From positions 1 through 53,216 of the forward strand of contig JAUXWY010000493.1 of NCBI GenBank assembly GCA_030681235.1: DNA of 53,216 bases. Direction: 5' to 3'. This document shows, piece by piece, positions 8,625 to 17,191 of this stretch. The notes beneath the pieces are model-generated. The model did no database searches, was not told the DNA's origin, and worked only from the letters and a program-made list of their open reading frames with translations. A program made the translations under genes and the position numbers. Origin of the DNA: Pirellulaceae bacterium (GTDB taxonomy: Bacteria; Planctomycetota; Planctomycetia; Pirellulales; Pirellulaceae). The first letter of the stretch is position 1. Each line of letters starts with the position of its first letter.

Positions 8625-9158
8625 ATGCATTTATTGACCGGGTTGATGTTCTTGACAGTGTTTCTTACTCAAGAACCGGGGGGCGGGATGCCAGAACCGC
8701 CGCCGCCGCCGCCAGATTGCTGGAAACCAGTTGGCAGTGTTCATTGTGCCGATGATAGTGATTTCAATGACGGAACGCCGAGGACCCGCCCGAATTGTCA
8801 CTGGAATCCAGATCATTCTAATTTTGAGGGATGCGTGCCACTTCCAGAAGAAATGATTATTCGTTGTCCGAACGACTATGCGGAAATCTATGCCGATGAT
8901 CCGTTTGTAAATGAAGGACTTGAGCAAGTCACAGATGGAACTGGAAAGTCGACGCAAGGCTCGAACCAAAAAAAATGCTACATTCGGTACGGTTGCGTCT
9001 GTGAACCGGTTAACTTGGAGCTTTACCCACAATTCACGAATGGAGTCTGCTGGACATCCAGTGAATTATTTGGTTCGGAGCCGCATGATCACTATTTCTA
9101 CCGCACACAACCAGTTCCTGTTGGAATTACGTGTGTAGTCGTACCGCCTGGAGTCTGA
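8625..9158 (+). CDS. Small secreted ten-cysteine protein (cassette A, gene 2b)
   Basis: 177 residues, the tandem paralogue of the gene at 7981. GAAAGGG lies 7 nt before the ATG. Order: signal (LLTGLMFLTVFLTQ), Pro-rich linker with a run of prolines, then DCWKPVGSVHC. All ten mature cysteines are kept, while loop residues differ (DGTPRTRPNCHWNPDHSN here against DGTPVTHANCNWNPDASN). Preserved cysteines and reading frame argue that the second copy is functional, perhaps with a diversified surface. The next gene starts 144 nt downstream. Confidence 0.82.
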   Translation: MHLLTGLMFLTVFLTQEPGGGMPEPPPPPPDCWKPVGSVHCADDSDFNDGTPRTRPNCHWNPDHSNFEGCVPLPEEMIIRCPNDYAEIYADDPFVNEGLEQVTDGTGKSTQGSNQKKCYIRYGCVCEPVNLELYPQFTNGVCWTSSELFGSEPHDHYFYRTQPVPVGITCVVVPPGV

Positions 9159-9302
9159 CTAGGCAACGGTTGGGAAGTGAGCGGCAGAGCGTCAGCTTCG
9201 CGCCGCCCACCTTTCTACAAGCCACGCCTATAACGAAAGCCGCGTTGAAATGATTCGCTGCATGAGTGGCGATTCCTTCGAAGTTCATTTATGAGGTGCC
9301 GT

Positions 9303-10421
9303 ATGCGAATATTAATGTTGCGAATCAAAGAATATTGGGTAAATCGCTTGATCATTGCGTCATTTACATTTACATCGTTGTTTGTTTACATCGTTGCGTC
9401 TAACGGTCAAACCAACGAAGGATCAATGAGCCGTTCGCAGAGTTCGGATGAGAAACGGCTAGATCCGACGATTTCAAGCTTGATGGGCGTGTCTGTCGGT
9501 TACGCAGAAGCGCTGGATCGTATTGATGTTCTGGTGCGTTCCAGGACTTCTTTTGATAGTGTGGGGAAAAAATTTGATGTAGGTTTGTCGGGGTTAACGC
9601 GTGATACGGAGGCTTTCTATCGGCTTACATTGGACTTCCAATCGAAACGCGGGCAATGGATTGACGAAAAGTCTGTAAAACAAGTCTTTTTCCCTTCAGA
9701 GAACCTAGCGGAACCACAAAATTCTGATCAACGCTATTTTGCTGCAGGAGGTGTTGATCATGCTCTCAATGCCTATTTAGTTATTTCGAGCGATGGGGCT
9801 GCCGCCGGGCCGATATCTGAACTTCGAGACTCGGAACATGTGTTTTGGGGGCATTTACGTGTTAAAGATGTTCGTTCTTTGTTTGGCGGTCTCGCCGGAG
9901 GTTTGGGCCTGAGTTTTGAGGAATCCAAACGGCAGATCGGTACGGGAACTACGCAAGAAATACGTAGATCAAGACTGCCTAACGGAAACCAGTTGATGGA
10001 ATACTCGACCAAAGTCACTGAACGGGGGTATGTCGACCTTCGTTATGAATTTCAAGATAAAACTGACCTGATCGTAGGGTACAGCTATACTAGCCATCCA
10101 CCACTTGGTAGCGCTTCCGCTCCAATGTTACTGAACAGTATTGATCGGATCGACTGGAAGCAGATTAACGATATTTATGTTCCTATCTCAATCCGGGGAA
10201 AGAAAATGACTCAGTTTAGTGTCGGTGGTAAGAATGACGGGGGACTTGAGTCGTTCGTACACACGCTGCATTGGTTTTCCGTGAATGAGGAGGTTGCCCC
10301 CGAAGTATTTTTGCCCCATGAAGTTTTGCGGGACGAAATCCGATGCCGCGAACTATTGGATCCGAAGCTGACAGGCAGTGATAAAACTTTCTCGGCAAAG
10401 AAAGTGGGCACGCCTGACTAG
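9303..10421 (+). CDS. Secreted protein with LolA-like features (cassette A, gene 3)
   Basis: 372 residues from the ATG at 9303, chosen over 9291 because GAGG lies 6 nt upstream. A signal or anchor segment (RLIIASFTFTSLFVYIVAS) precedes a mature protein with alternating beta strands. It shares motifs in the same order with the 347-residue protein of cassette B: FYRLTLDF / LFRLVFDF, INDIYVPISIRGKKM / INNQYVPVSARYMNT, and LHWFSVNEEVAPEVF / LHWFSFGQDLPDDLF. An N-terminal helix followed by strands recalls LolA-type lipoprotein-binding folds, which is an impression only. Conserved position after the ten-cysteine gene suggests a shared task such as handling or anchoring the small protein (inference). 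Confidence 0.8.
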   Translation: MRILMLRIKEYWVNRLIIASFTFTSLFVYIVASNGQTNEGSMSRSQSSDEKRLDPTISSLMGVSVGYAEALDRIDVLVRSRTSFDSVGKKFDVGLSGLTRDTEAFYRLTLDFQSKRGQWIDEKSVKQVFFPSENLAEPQNSDQRYFAAGGVDHALNAYLVISSDGAAAGPISELRDSEHVFWGHLRVKDVRSLFGGLAGGLGLSFEESKRQIGTGTTQEIRRSRLPNGNQLMEYSTKVTERGYVDLRYEFQDKTDLIVGYSYTSHPPLGSASAPMLLNSIDRIDWKQINDIYVPISIRGKKMTQFSVGGKNDGGLESFVHTLHWFSVNEEVAPEVFLPHEVLRDEIRCRELLDPKLTGSDKTFSAKKVGTPD

Positions 10422-10442
10422 ATCGTAGTGAGCGGTTACAGA

Positions 10443-10988
10443 TTATTCGATTGATGCCGGAGCTTCCGTCGCGTAGCCGGCATGTAAGCGTTCGAGCGAT
10501 TGGTGGAGTTCAATGCTGTGTCTTTGATCGTAGTTGCCGGACATCATGCGGTAGAACAGTGTGTTGGGCAAAGTGCCGGTGGCGGTCCATTGGACTTTTG
10601 ATGTGGTCGGTGTGGTTGGAGTCGCAGTAAGAGTGCCACGCATGGGTGGAAAAATTGGGGAAATGAATTCGTAGTCGACCGTGCCGGCAGTGGCGTCCGC
10701 TCCGAGAAGCCGCAATTGTGCCGCGCCACCACGCGGGTCGGTCCATTGCAAGAGTGGGCCGGTTTCGTCCGCGACCAAGCTGACATCCGAGGCCGTCTGG
10801 CCGACGAAGGGCGACCATTGAGTCCAGTTTTCTAGGACTGCAAATTGCCGGTATACTTCGTCCGCAGGGGCCGCGATATCGCTCTCGGCTTGGGATTGAT
10901 AGTTGAGTTTTGCCCCCCAAATCATCGTGATCAACATGCCCGAGATGATCAGCACAAACACCAGGATAATGGTCCATATTGTTTTCAT
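10443..10988 (-). CDS. SRPBCC (START-like) family protein, membrane-anchored
   Basis: 181 residues. An N-terminal membrane span (TIWTIILVFVLIISGMLITM) is followed by a helix-grip domain: SDIAAPADEVYRQFAVLENW near residues 37-56, then WSPFVG, LQWTDPRGG, and a C-terminal helix region TLFYRMMSGNYDQRHSIELH. This matches polyketide cyclase/dehydrase-type SRPBCC proteins, which bind hydrophobic ligands; the ligand here is unknown. It is the intact parent of the fragment at 5897-6056. It is transcribed against cassette A and ends 21 nt after the cassette's last stop. Confidence 0.88.
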   Translation of the reverse strand: MKTIWTIILVFVLIISGMLITMIWGAKLNYQSQAESDIAAPADEVYRQFAVLENWTQWSPFVGQTASDVSLVADETGPLLQWTDPRGGAAQLRLLGADATAGTVDYEFISPIFPPMRGTLTATPTTPTTSKVQWTATGTLPNTLFYRMMSGNYDQRHSIELHQSLERLHAGYATEAPASIE

Positions 10989-11001
10989 CGAGCGGGTTAC
11001 C

Positions 11002-11122
11002 TGGAGCTGCTGTTTCGGTTGGCAAATAAACTTGTGTCGGCCCTCCGGGCCTTTTCAAAAGCCGAGTAACAAACCGGGGCCTAGCGACCCCGGCAAAGGT
11101 TGTTTCGGCCCTCCGGGCCTGT
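11002..11122. repeat. Right direct repeat bracketing cassette A (hairpin-rich part)
   Basis: Matches 6055-6175 in the same orientation. Contains GGCCCTCCGGGCC twice and the CCGGGG/CCCCGG arms. It lies just upstream of the SRPBCC start and just downstream of the treZ stop. Together with 10455-10598 it forms the right bracket of cassette A. Small, non-coding and self-folding, it looks like a REP/MITE-class intergenic element; other genomic copies would settle this. Confidence 0.85.
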
Positions 11123-11162
11123 ACTTGCCACCTGTCGGCCATTCAGTTAGTTGTATGCGACA

Positions 11163-13094
11163 CTAGCCCGGATTGGCAACCGCTGATCGCAGGGTGATGC
11201 GACAACACGAGCCGGTCGGTGGTTCGACCGTGGCCCACGATTGATGGACAATCCCCGATTCGAAGCCCGGTAGCTTCGTGTCGTCCGTTAGCAACCGCGA
11301 TTCACCCGGCGGGATCAACCAACTTTCAATTCGGCAATCAAGTTCCTTTTGGCCATATTCGATTCGATAATAGTGCCGAGACGGGTCGTGATACCACGTC
11401 GCCTTGTCTGGCTCCAACCAACCATCGCCCAATCCCGCGCAGCGAATCCGCAACAGCAACTGATACCAATCCCACACCGCGTGATCCCAGTCGGCAAAGC
11501 TCGGCAGGCGACTGGCTGTGAACGCCTCAGGATCTGACGGCAACCGAGCCTCCGCCCAATCATGATGCGGGTATTCGTGTTGCCGGCCACGATCCACGGA
11601 CTCGCGGAGCCCTGGATCGCCGAAATCCGTAAAGAAGCAGAACGCCGAACCGACGGCGCCTTCTTCGCCCATGAACAGTTGCGGGATTGTCGGCGAAAGC
11701 AATAACAAACCAACGGCCGCTTTTTGCAAGTTGATATTGGTCAACCGGTGGATGCGATGCCCATGCGGATGATTGCCGACACTATCGTGCGTCTGCAGCG
11801 AGACGACCAAGTGGGTGTGGACTTTTCCGTTCGTCGTCGCGGGCTCGACGCGAGCATATTCGCGAGCTTGACTGCCTTGATAAACAAAGCCACGCTCGAG
11901 TGCGATCAAGACATCGCCGCCGCCGCGATAGTCGCGATTGGTGAGTTTCACATGCGGTGCTGCGTGCGAATACACGGCGTGCATGAAACAATCGGCCCAT
12001 TGGGCGGAATACGAATTCACCAACTGCGGATCAAAGACGTTCGTCTCGGCGATCAAGTGAATCGGGCGGCGAGCTTCTGATTCCCAGGCGCGAACGACCC
12101 TTGCCACTTCTGCGGTGATGTTTGGGCTGGACCCATCAAATAAATAATGAATCGCGTCCAGACGCAAGCCATCAAAGTGATAGTCTTGTAGCCATTGACG
12201 CACGTTATCCAAGATCCAAGCACGGACTGGCTGACAGCGGCGGCCTGAATAGTTGAACGCCTCGCCCCACGGGGTTTGAGTTTTTGAAGTGAAGTACGGC
12301 GCGAACTCGCGGAGATAATTGCCCTCGGGCCCCAAATGGTTGTAGACCACATCCAAGAATACGGCCAAGCCCTGTCGATGACATTCGTTGATCAGTTCTT
12401 TAAGTTCCGCCGGCGTTCCATAAGCGGCTTTGGGCGCATACAAATGCACGCCATCGTAGCCCCAATTCCAGCGGCCTGGTGTCTCGGCCACAGGCAGCAA
12501 CTCGATCGCCGTCACGCCAAGTTCGCGCAGGCGAGGCAGTTGCGATACGAGCTCGTGATAGGTTCCACTGGCTGTGGCACAACCTACATGCAGTTCATAA
12601 ATCACCAAGTCGCGCGCAGTGACTCCGTTCCAATCTTGATCTGTCCAAGTGAACGGCGAATGGTCCACCAACTGGGACGGCCCGTGAACACCAAACGGTT
12701 GAAATCGGCTGCGCGGGTCGGGACGAGCGTCGCGATGATTCAAGCGATAAAGATAAAAGCCGATGTCGCCAATGTCCGGAACAACCGCCGCGAAGTACTC
12801 GGGTGACGTGGCTCTCGTGACTTGAGCCGTATTCGTATCGTCGGCCAACGTCGTCGGTGCCAGCGGAACGATCGTTCCTCCCGCAACCGACCAGTGTGCT
12901 TGGTGGGAACGCTTGGCAAACGTCGCCGCCATGGACTTGGGGAAGAGGATCAGGTCGACTGATTGGCAACGCGGCGCCCACACTTTGAAGCCGACTGAAT
13001 TTGACGCAAGAAACGTCGTGCCAACGGGCAACTGTTCCAAAGAAGTAGTCGATGGACAAGGACCGAGAATGGTTTGCTGAACTTCGTGATTCAC
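11163..13094 (-). CDS. treZ: Malto-oligosyltrehalose trehalohydrolase
   Basis: 643 residues from the GTG at 13094. A TTG at 13148 is also open but lies inside a dispersed repeat, so I prefer GTG. An N-terminal carbohydrate-binding-type domain (GFKVWAPRCQSVDL) is followed by a GH13 barrel: AIELLPV, DVVYNHLGPEGNYL, GLRLDAIH (nucleophile Asp about 313), HLIAETN (acid/base Glu about 350) and QTHDSVGNH (Asp about 437). The enzyme releases trehalose from maltooligosyl-trehalose, the step after TreY. No treY is in the window, so its partner must be elsewhere. Length fits the family. Cytoplasmic. Confidence 0.94.
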   Translation of the reverse strand: MNHEVQQTILGPCPSTTSLEQLPVGTTFLASNSVGFKVWAPRCQSVDLILFPKSMAATFAKRSHQAHWSVAGGTIVPLAPTTLADDTNTAQVTRATSPEYFAAVVPDIGDIGFYLYRLNHRDARPDPRSRFQPFGVHGPSQLVDHSPFTWTDQDWNGVTARDLVIYELHVGCATASGTYHELVSQLPRLRELGVTAIELLPVAETPGRWNWGYDGVHLYAPKAAYGTPAELKELINECHRQGLAVFLDVVYNHLGPEGNYLREFAPYFTSKTQTPWGEAFNYSGRRCQPVRAWILDNVRQWLQDYHFDGLRLDAIHYLFDGSSPNITAEVARVVRAWESEARRPIHLIAETNVFDPQLVNSYSAQWADCFMHAVYSHAAPHVKLTNRDYRGGGDVLIALERGFVYQGSQAREYARVEPATTNGKVHTHLVVSLQTHDSVGNHPHGHRIHRLTNINLQKAAVGLLLLSPTIPQLFMGEEGAVGSAFCFFTDFGDPGLRESVDRGRQHEYPHHDWAEARLPSDPEAFTASRLPSFADWDHAVWDWYQLLLRIRCAGLGDGWLEPDKATWYHDPSRHYYRIEYGQKELDCRIESWLIPPGESRLLTDDTKLPGFESGIVHQSWATVEPPTGSCCRITLRSAVANPG

Positions 13095-13142
13095 AAGCGG
13101 TTGCTTCGTTCCTGGGCCGACGAAAAATAGAAGCCGTTCACA

Positions 13143-13253
13143 GCCCAAACGCGGGCCGCCGCAAATTTGGCGGTTAGCACAGTTTTCAACGCCCAGTTGG
13201 AATTCGCCAAATCTGCTCTGGCCACGCGGTTAACCAACTTTGTTTCGCTCGTG
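13143..13253. repeat. Dispersed repeat copy 1 with inverted arms
   Basis: Shares a patchwork of near-identical blocks with 48313-48427: the AAACGCGGGCCG block, GCAAATTTGGCG (13161-13172), CGCCAAATCTGC (13205-13216), and a GGCCACGCGGTTAACCAACT-like block. The two 12-mers are inverted repeats with one mismatch, so the element can fold back on itself across about 32 nt. It lies directly upstream of treZ. It encodes nothing obvious and looks like a REP/MITE-type element. Confidence 0.75.
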
Positions 13254-13303
13254 AACGGCTACGGAAAATACATGGCAAGTTGGCTCGCCATCCGGATCTG
13301 CGG

Positions 13304-13600
13304 TCAGGATATCGAAGTGACTCGCAAGTCGTCGATCACTTCTACCAATTCGAAAGCGTATCGAATGGACTCGAGCACCAGTTGCTTGTGGTAATAAGAG
13401 TCCAAGATTCCATTAAGAACAATCCGGGGGCCCAACGCATCCACGGTGATTTGGCGCATGTCCGAGTAAGCCGCCACTGCCAGAATCTCGCGAAATTCTC
13501 GCGCGATGTGATCCACCAATCGTTCGGTTTCGAACGTTTGGCTCTCCGAGATGGCCACAGACGAGTTGGTAAAGGGTGAAGTTAGAAGTTCGGTATTCAT
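13304..13600 (-). CDS. BON-domain-like small protein
   Basis: 98 residues with a strong GGAGGGA site before the ATG. The second half has the BON pattern: ITVDALGPRIVLNGILDSYY, then KQLVLESIRYAFELVEVIDD and LRV. BON domains bind phospholipid or periplasmic partners, but no signal peptide is visible, so this protein is probably cytoplasmic or exported in another way. It is monocistronic, between treZ and ftsH. Confidence 0.7.
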   Translation of the reverse strand: MNTELLTSPFTNSSVAISESQTFETERLVDHIAREFREILAVAAYSDMRQITVDALGPRIVLNGILDSYYHKQLVLESIRYAFELVEVIDDLRVTSIS

Positions 13601-13810
13601 GGTGTTCCCTCCGTGTGTGGTTGCCGTGAACCGAGGTCATCCATGACGCGGCTTGCCATGAACGACCGTTTGATTGTTGACCATATCCGGCCGTTTGTCA
13701 ACAAAACATTGGCTTTTTAAGAGCAAACTATTGTATCTGCTAGCACTGTTTTGGTCCCGGGATGTTCGGTGCCCAGTGCTACGCGGCGAAAACGCACGAA
13801 GTTCAAGAAT

Positions 13811-15961
13811 TCACTCGGGCTTGGTGTCGAGCAGAAACGGCTTGTTGGTTTGGGCAGCCGGGCCGATTAGGGCAACGAGTTCGTGATGGTCCAATTCTTC
13901 TTTTTCCACGAGTGCTCGAGTGATCGCTTCCAGTTTTTCCCGCTCGCTTTCCAGCAGTTTGTCGGCTTGTTCGCTCGCGCTTCGCAGGATTTTAGTGATT
14001 TCGTCATCAATAACCTCGAGCGTATGCTCGCTGAACTGTCGAGCTTGGTGCATTTCGCGGCCCAAGAAAGGATCGTCATCCGACAGTTTGAAGCTTACTG
14101 GGCCCAAGCGTTCGCTCATGCCCCAGGCCGTGACCATGCGTCTGGCCAAGGAAGTTGCTTGTTCCAGGTCTTGTTGGGCTCCGGCGGACATCTCTTTATA
14201 GATGATTTTTTCAGCCGACCGTCCGGCGAGCATCACGACCAGCAGTTGTTCCATCTCGGATCGCGAGTAATCCAATCGATCTTCGGCGGGGGACATAAAC
14301 GTTTGGCCGAGCGAACGACCGCGCGGAATGACCGTCACTTTCGAGACGGGGTTGGCTTTAGGTAACAACCACGCAGCTAATGTATGTCCGGCCTCATGGT
14401 AGGCCGTCTTTTCTTTGTTCTCTGGATTGAGGACTTCTTCGCGTCGCGGACCCATGCGAACTCGATCGAGGGCGTAGGAAAACGATCGCTTGTTGACCGT
14501 GGAAAAACCTTCGCGCGCGGCGTGCAGCGCGGCCTCGTTGACCAAATTTTTGATATCGGCACCGGTCATGCCAGCAGTTGCGGAAGCCAAGTCTCGGAGA
14601 TCGACATCTTCGCCCAAAGGAACTTTCCGCACGTGCACTTTGAAGATGGCCAAGCGGCCATCGCGGGTCGGGCGGTTGACGGTAATGTGGCGATCAAATC
14701 GACCGGGTCGGAGCAGGGCGGGATCCAGTACATCGGGGCGATTGGTCGCCGCAATGACGATGACCGAGTCGCCACCGCCGAAACCATCCATTTCGCTGAG
14801 GATTTGATTGAGCGTTTGTTCGCGTTCGTCGTGGCCACCGCCCAAACCGGCACCCCGTTGACGTCCGACCGCATCTATTTCGTCGATGAAGATGATGCTT
14901 GGTGCTGTATCTTTGGCGTTCTGAAACAGGTCGCGCACACGACTGGCGCCGACACCCACGAACATTTGGATAAACTCGGAGCCGTTGACGCTATAAAACG
15001 GAGCGTTGGCTTCACCAGCCACGGCTTTTGCGAGCAGCGTTTTGCCAGTTCCGGGAGCCCCGTTGAGCAAGACACCTTTCGGGACGTTGCCGCCCAGTCG
15101 TTGATATTTCTCGGGCGACTTCAAGAAATCGACGATCTCTTCGAGTTCGGCTTTCACGCCATCGGCACCGGCAACATCGCCAAACGTGGTGACTTTGTCG
15201 TCGGCTTCGAATTTTTTGGCTGTGCTTTTGGAGAAGCTGTTGAGGAAGCTTCCGCCGCCAAACATTTGGCTCTGGGTTCGGCGCAACATGAACCACATCA
15301 AGACGATCATCAACACCGTGATTCCCAGGATGAACACGGTTTGTAACCAACCGGAGTCGGTGGGCTTTTCGTTCACCAAACGCACGCCACGCTCGTTCAA
15401 GAGGCGGTTCAGTTCGCCATCACGCAGGTCGCTGGTGTCTAGCGTTACGCGGAGATAGAGTTCCAGCGGCTTGTCATTCAAGCCGATGGGTTGCCGCCAT
15501 TTTTCAGCTTCCGATTTGGGCTCGGCGGGAGCTGCGACTCGGCAGAAGGCTTGCAATGAAAGTCCCGATCTTTTCACTTCAACGATGTTCGAGGGAACGG
15601 TTTGCTCGACGCCATCGGGCCCCTTCCCCAGCGAATTCGTTACCTGTTGGCCGTCTTTGTCGAGGATCGGGTTGCCGTTGTAGTCGACGCCATCCAAGAG
15701 CTTTCGAAAGTAAGTGTAGCTAACCTCCGAGTGAGGCACGGGCATCAGCACGGAACTGAAGAACCAAGCCAAGATCGCGATCAACGCCAGAATCATCAGC
15801 AACGTCGTCGGGCTGGTGGGTGGTCGCTTTTCGGTTCGTTGCTCGGGGCCCTGGCCGGACCTGGATTTTTTTCCGGCGGTTGAGTCCGGCGAAGGGTCAT
15901 TTCCTTTGAGTGGAGAATTCGGCCCGTCCGACGGTGGATCTTGATTTGGCTTATTGATCAC
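13811..15961 (-). CDS. ftsH: ATP-dependent zinc metalloprotease FtsH
   Basis: 716 residues from the GTG at 15961. The frame is open to a TTG at 16063, but the extra 34 residues look non-native and have no SD, so the start is tentative. Two membrane spans (about 54-71 and 205-226) flank an extracytoplasmic domain. Then come Walker A GAPGTGKT (301-308), Walker B IIFIDEID (356-363), the SRH arginines in LRPGRFDRH, and the zinc motif HEAGH (522-526). FtsH degrades misfolded membrane proteins and short-lived regulators. The N terminus is rich in Pro, Ser and Lys. The lipoate-ligase-like gene lies upstream on the same strand. Confidence 0.95.
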   Translation of the reverse strand: MINKPNQDPPSDGPNSPLKGNDPSPDSTAGKKSRSGQGPEQRTEKRPPTSPTTLLMILALIAILAWFFSSVLMPVPHSEVSYTYFRKLLDGVDYNGNPILDKDGQQVTNSLGKGPDGVEQTVPSNIVEVKRSGLSLQAFCRVAAPAEPKSEAEKWRQPIGLNDKPLELYLRVTLDTSDLRDGELNRLLNERGVRLVNEKPTDSGWLQTVFILGITVLMIVLMWFMLRRTQSQMFGGGSFLNSFSKSTAKKFEADDKVTTFGDVAGADGVKAELEEIVDFLKSPEKYQRLGGNVPKGVLLNGAPGTGKTLLAKAVAGEANAPFYSVNGSEFIQMFVGVGASRVRDLFQNAKDTAPSIIFIDEIDAVGRQRGAGLGGGHDEREQTLNQILSEMDGFGGGDSVIVIAATNRPDVLDPALLRPGRFDRHITVNRPTRDGRLAIFKVHVRKVPLGEDVDLRDLASATAGMTGADIKNLVNEAALHAAREGFSTVNKRSFSYALDRVRMGPRREEVLNPENKEKTAYHEAGHTLAAWLLPKANPVSKVTVIPRGRSLGQTFMSPAEDRLDYSRSEMEQLLVVMLAGRSAEKIIYKEMSAGAQQDLEQATSLARRMVTAWGMSERLGPVSFKLSDDDPFLGREMHQARQFSEHTLEVIDDEITKILRSASEQADKLLESEREKLEAITRALVEKEELDHHELVALIGPAAQTNKPFLLDTKPE

Positions 15962-16140
15962 AAAACAATTCTTCAAACACAACAAGTGACGAAACTGCCC
16001 GGAACACAAGCCCCGGAACACAAGCATTGCGGTGTGTACCAGAAAACTTGGCGGCAACCCCAAAGCGGTCGGCCCTGGGGAGCCCTGTATTGTAACGCGG
16101 CTCCGGATTTTCTGCGACGGTCCTTCCGTTGGCTACCCGG

Positions 16141-16902
16141 CTACCGAGCCCGTGTCCAATCGGAAGATTCGTATTTTTCTGTCGCCAAGCGACCAACCGC
16201 AATCTGGTCCTCGGGCGTCACGGTCAGCGGACCGTTGCCGGAGACTCTCCACCCTTTCTTCAATTGCTGCCGCCACTGGCTCCACAGTTCGTCCGCCGCA
16301 TCGCTGCAACCGCAGGCTAGGTTCGCGACAAATTGTCCATGCGGCCGTTGTTGCCGATACTCAGGTTGACGGGGAGGGGTCCGTAAACAGCCCGCCAACA
16401 GCCGCAAGTCGAAGTCGACCAAAAGAGTGCCGTGATACAATAGGTGGTCGCGAACCACCCGCAGACTGTTGCCCGAGCATTTTTGACCGTCGACCGTCAA
16501 GTCGCAGATTCCTTGGACTTGGATTTTGGTTTTTGGCGTTAGTACTTGAGCTGCCCGTTGCATTTGCTCCATCACTGTTTGATGGGCCGCATGAAGATCG
16601 CGAAGTTCAGGCCGCAGGCTCAGGTCCAGAACGACCGAATACATCCAACAGCCGGGGCCCGTCACAATGGCAGCCCCGCCACTGTGCCGGCGGAAAACAG
16701 GAATATGGTGCTCGGCGCAAAATCTCGTGTCGACCTCGTTGTCAAACTTCGAACCTCGGCCGATGACGACCGCATGGGTCTGCGGTCGCCAAATCCGTAG
16801 CGTTTCCGTTCCGCCCCGCCGTTCGACAGCCCGTCCGAGCAACCATTCGTCGAACGCCAGGTTCTCGGAGAAACGCGGGGAGATATATTCCGAAAATTCC
16901 AA
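16141..16902 (-). CDS. Lipoate-protein ligase A-like (BPL/LplA/LipB fold) protein
   Basis: 253 residues. N-terminal FSENLAFDEWLL (family NLALDE-type motif), then WRPQTHAVVIGRGSKFDNEV, RRHSGGAAIVTGPGCW (family RRxSGGGAVxHxxG, here with Thr-Gly instead of His), and DLTVDGQKCSGNSLRV with the lysine that contacts the acyl-adenylate. YHGTLLVDFDL follows. It should attach lipoate or a related acyl group to a lysine of an acceptor protein, or act as an octanoyltransferase. The His replacement leaves the exact reaction open. It is divergent from the YTV gene across a 289-base gap. Confidence 0.83.
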   Translation of the reverse strand: MEFSEYISPRFSENLAFDEWLLGRAVERRGGTETLRIWRPQTHAVVIGRGSKFDNEVDTRFCAEHHIPVFRRHSGGAAIVTGPGCWMYSVVLDLSLRPELRDLHAAHQTVMEQMQRAAQVLTPKTKIQVQGICDLTVDGQKCSGNSLRVVRDHLLYHGTLLVDFDLRLLAGCLRTPPRQPEYRQQRPHGQFVANLACGCSDAADELWSQWRQQLKKGWRVSGNGPLTVTPEDQIAVGRLATEKYESSDWTRAR

Positions 16903-17191
16903 TTGTTCCGTTCCCTAGCAAAATCACCAATTCGCCGAAACTTTCGGCCATTGGGCGAGGCCAAGGCTGTCGAGGCAGCCCAACCGTCCCCAAGTGACCA
17001 GACATTATTTGCGAATTCTAAGTCCTTGGCCAGCCGAGGTTTTCGGGGGCTTGCCGTTAAATCCTACCAAGAATCCATTTGCAAACCGACCGTTTATAGG
17101 ACAAACTTGAGTAGTCCTTCGAATAATTTCGAAATCGGTCGTAATTCTCGGCGGTTGAATGATCGCGGGAAAGTCCTGTTGGAGTTAAAAC
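16903..17191. other. Divergent promoter region, lplA-like / YTV protein
   Basis: 289 bases between two divergent genes. It must contain both promoters, but I could not pick -35/-10 pairs with confidence. An AAAGTCCTGTTGGAG stretch ahead of 17192 supplies the YTV ribosome binding site (GGAG about 9 nt upstream). No other structure seen. Confidence 0.45.

Larger units (their letters stand above)
8513..9158 (+). repeat. Tandem duplication, unit 2
   Basis: Second copy of 7869-8511 in direct orientation, abutting it with one base between. It carries the 24-codon tail and the second ten-cysteine gene, which is one codon longer at its C terminus. The amount of divergence suggests the duplication is not recent and both copies have been kept open. 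Confidence 0.92.

Noticed and set aside
5897-11122. Cassette A as an insertion sequence or composite transposon
   Set aside because: No transposase, terminal inverted repeats or short target-site duplication is visible; the brackets are direct repeats of local gene sequence.
10510-11142. Long open frame on the minus strand overlapping the SRPBCC gene
   Set aside because: It reads another frame of the SRPBCC gene and translates the hairpin repeat; composition is that of a shadow.
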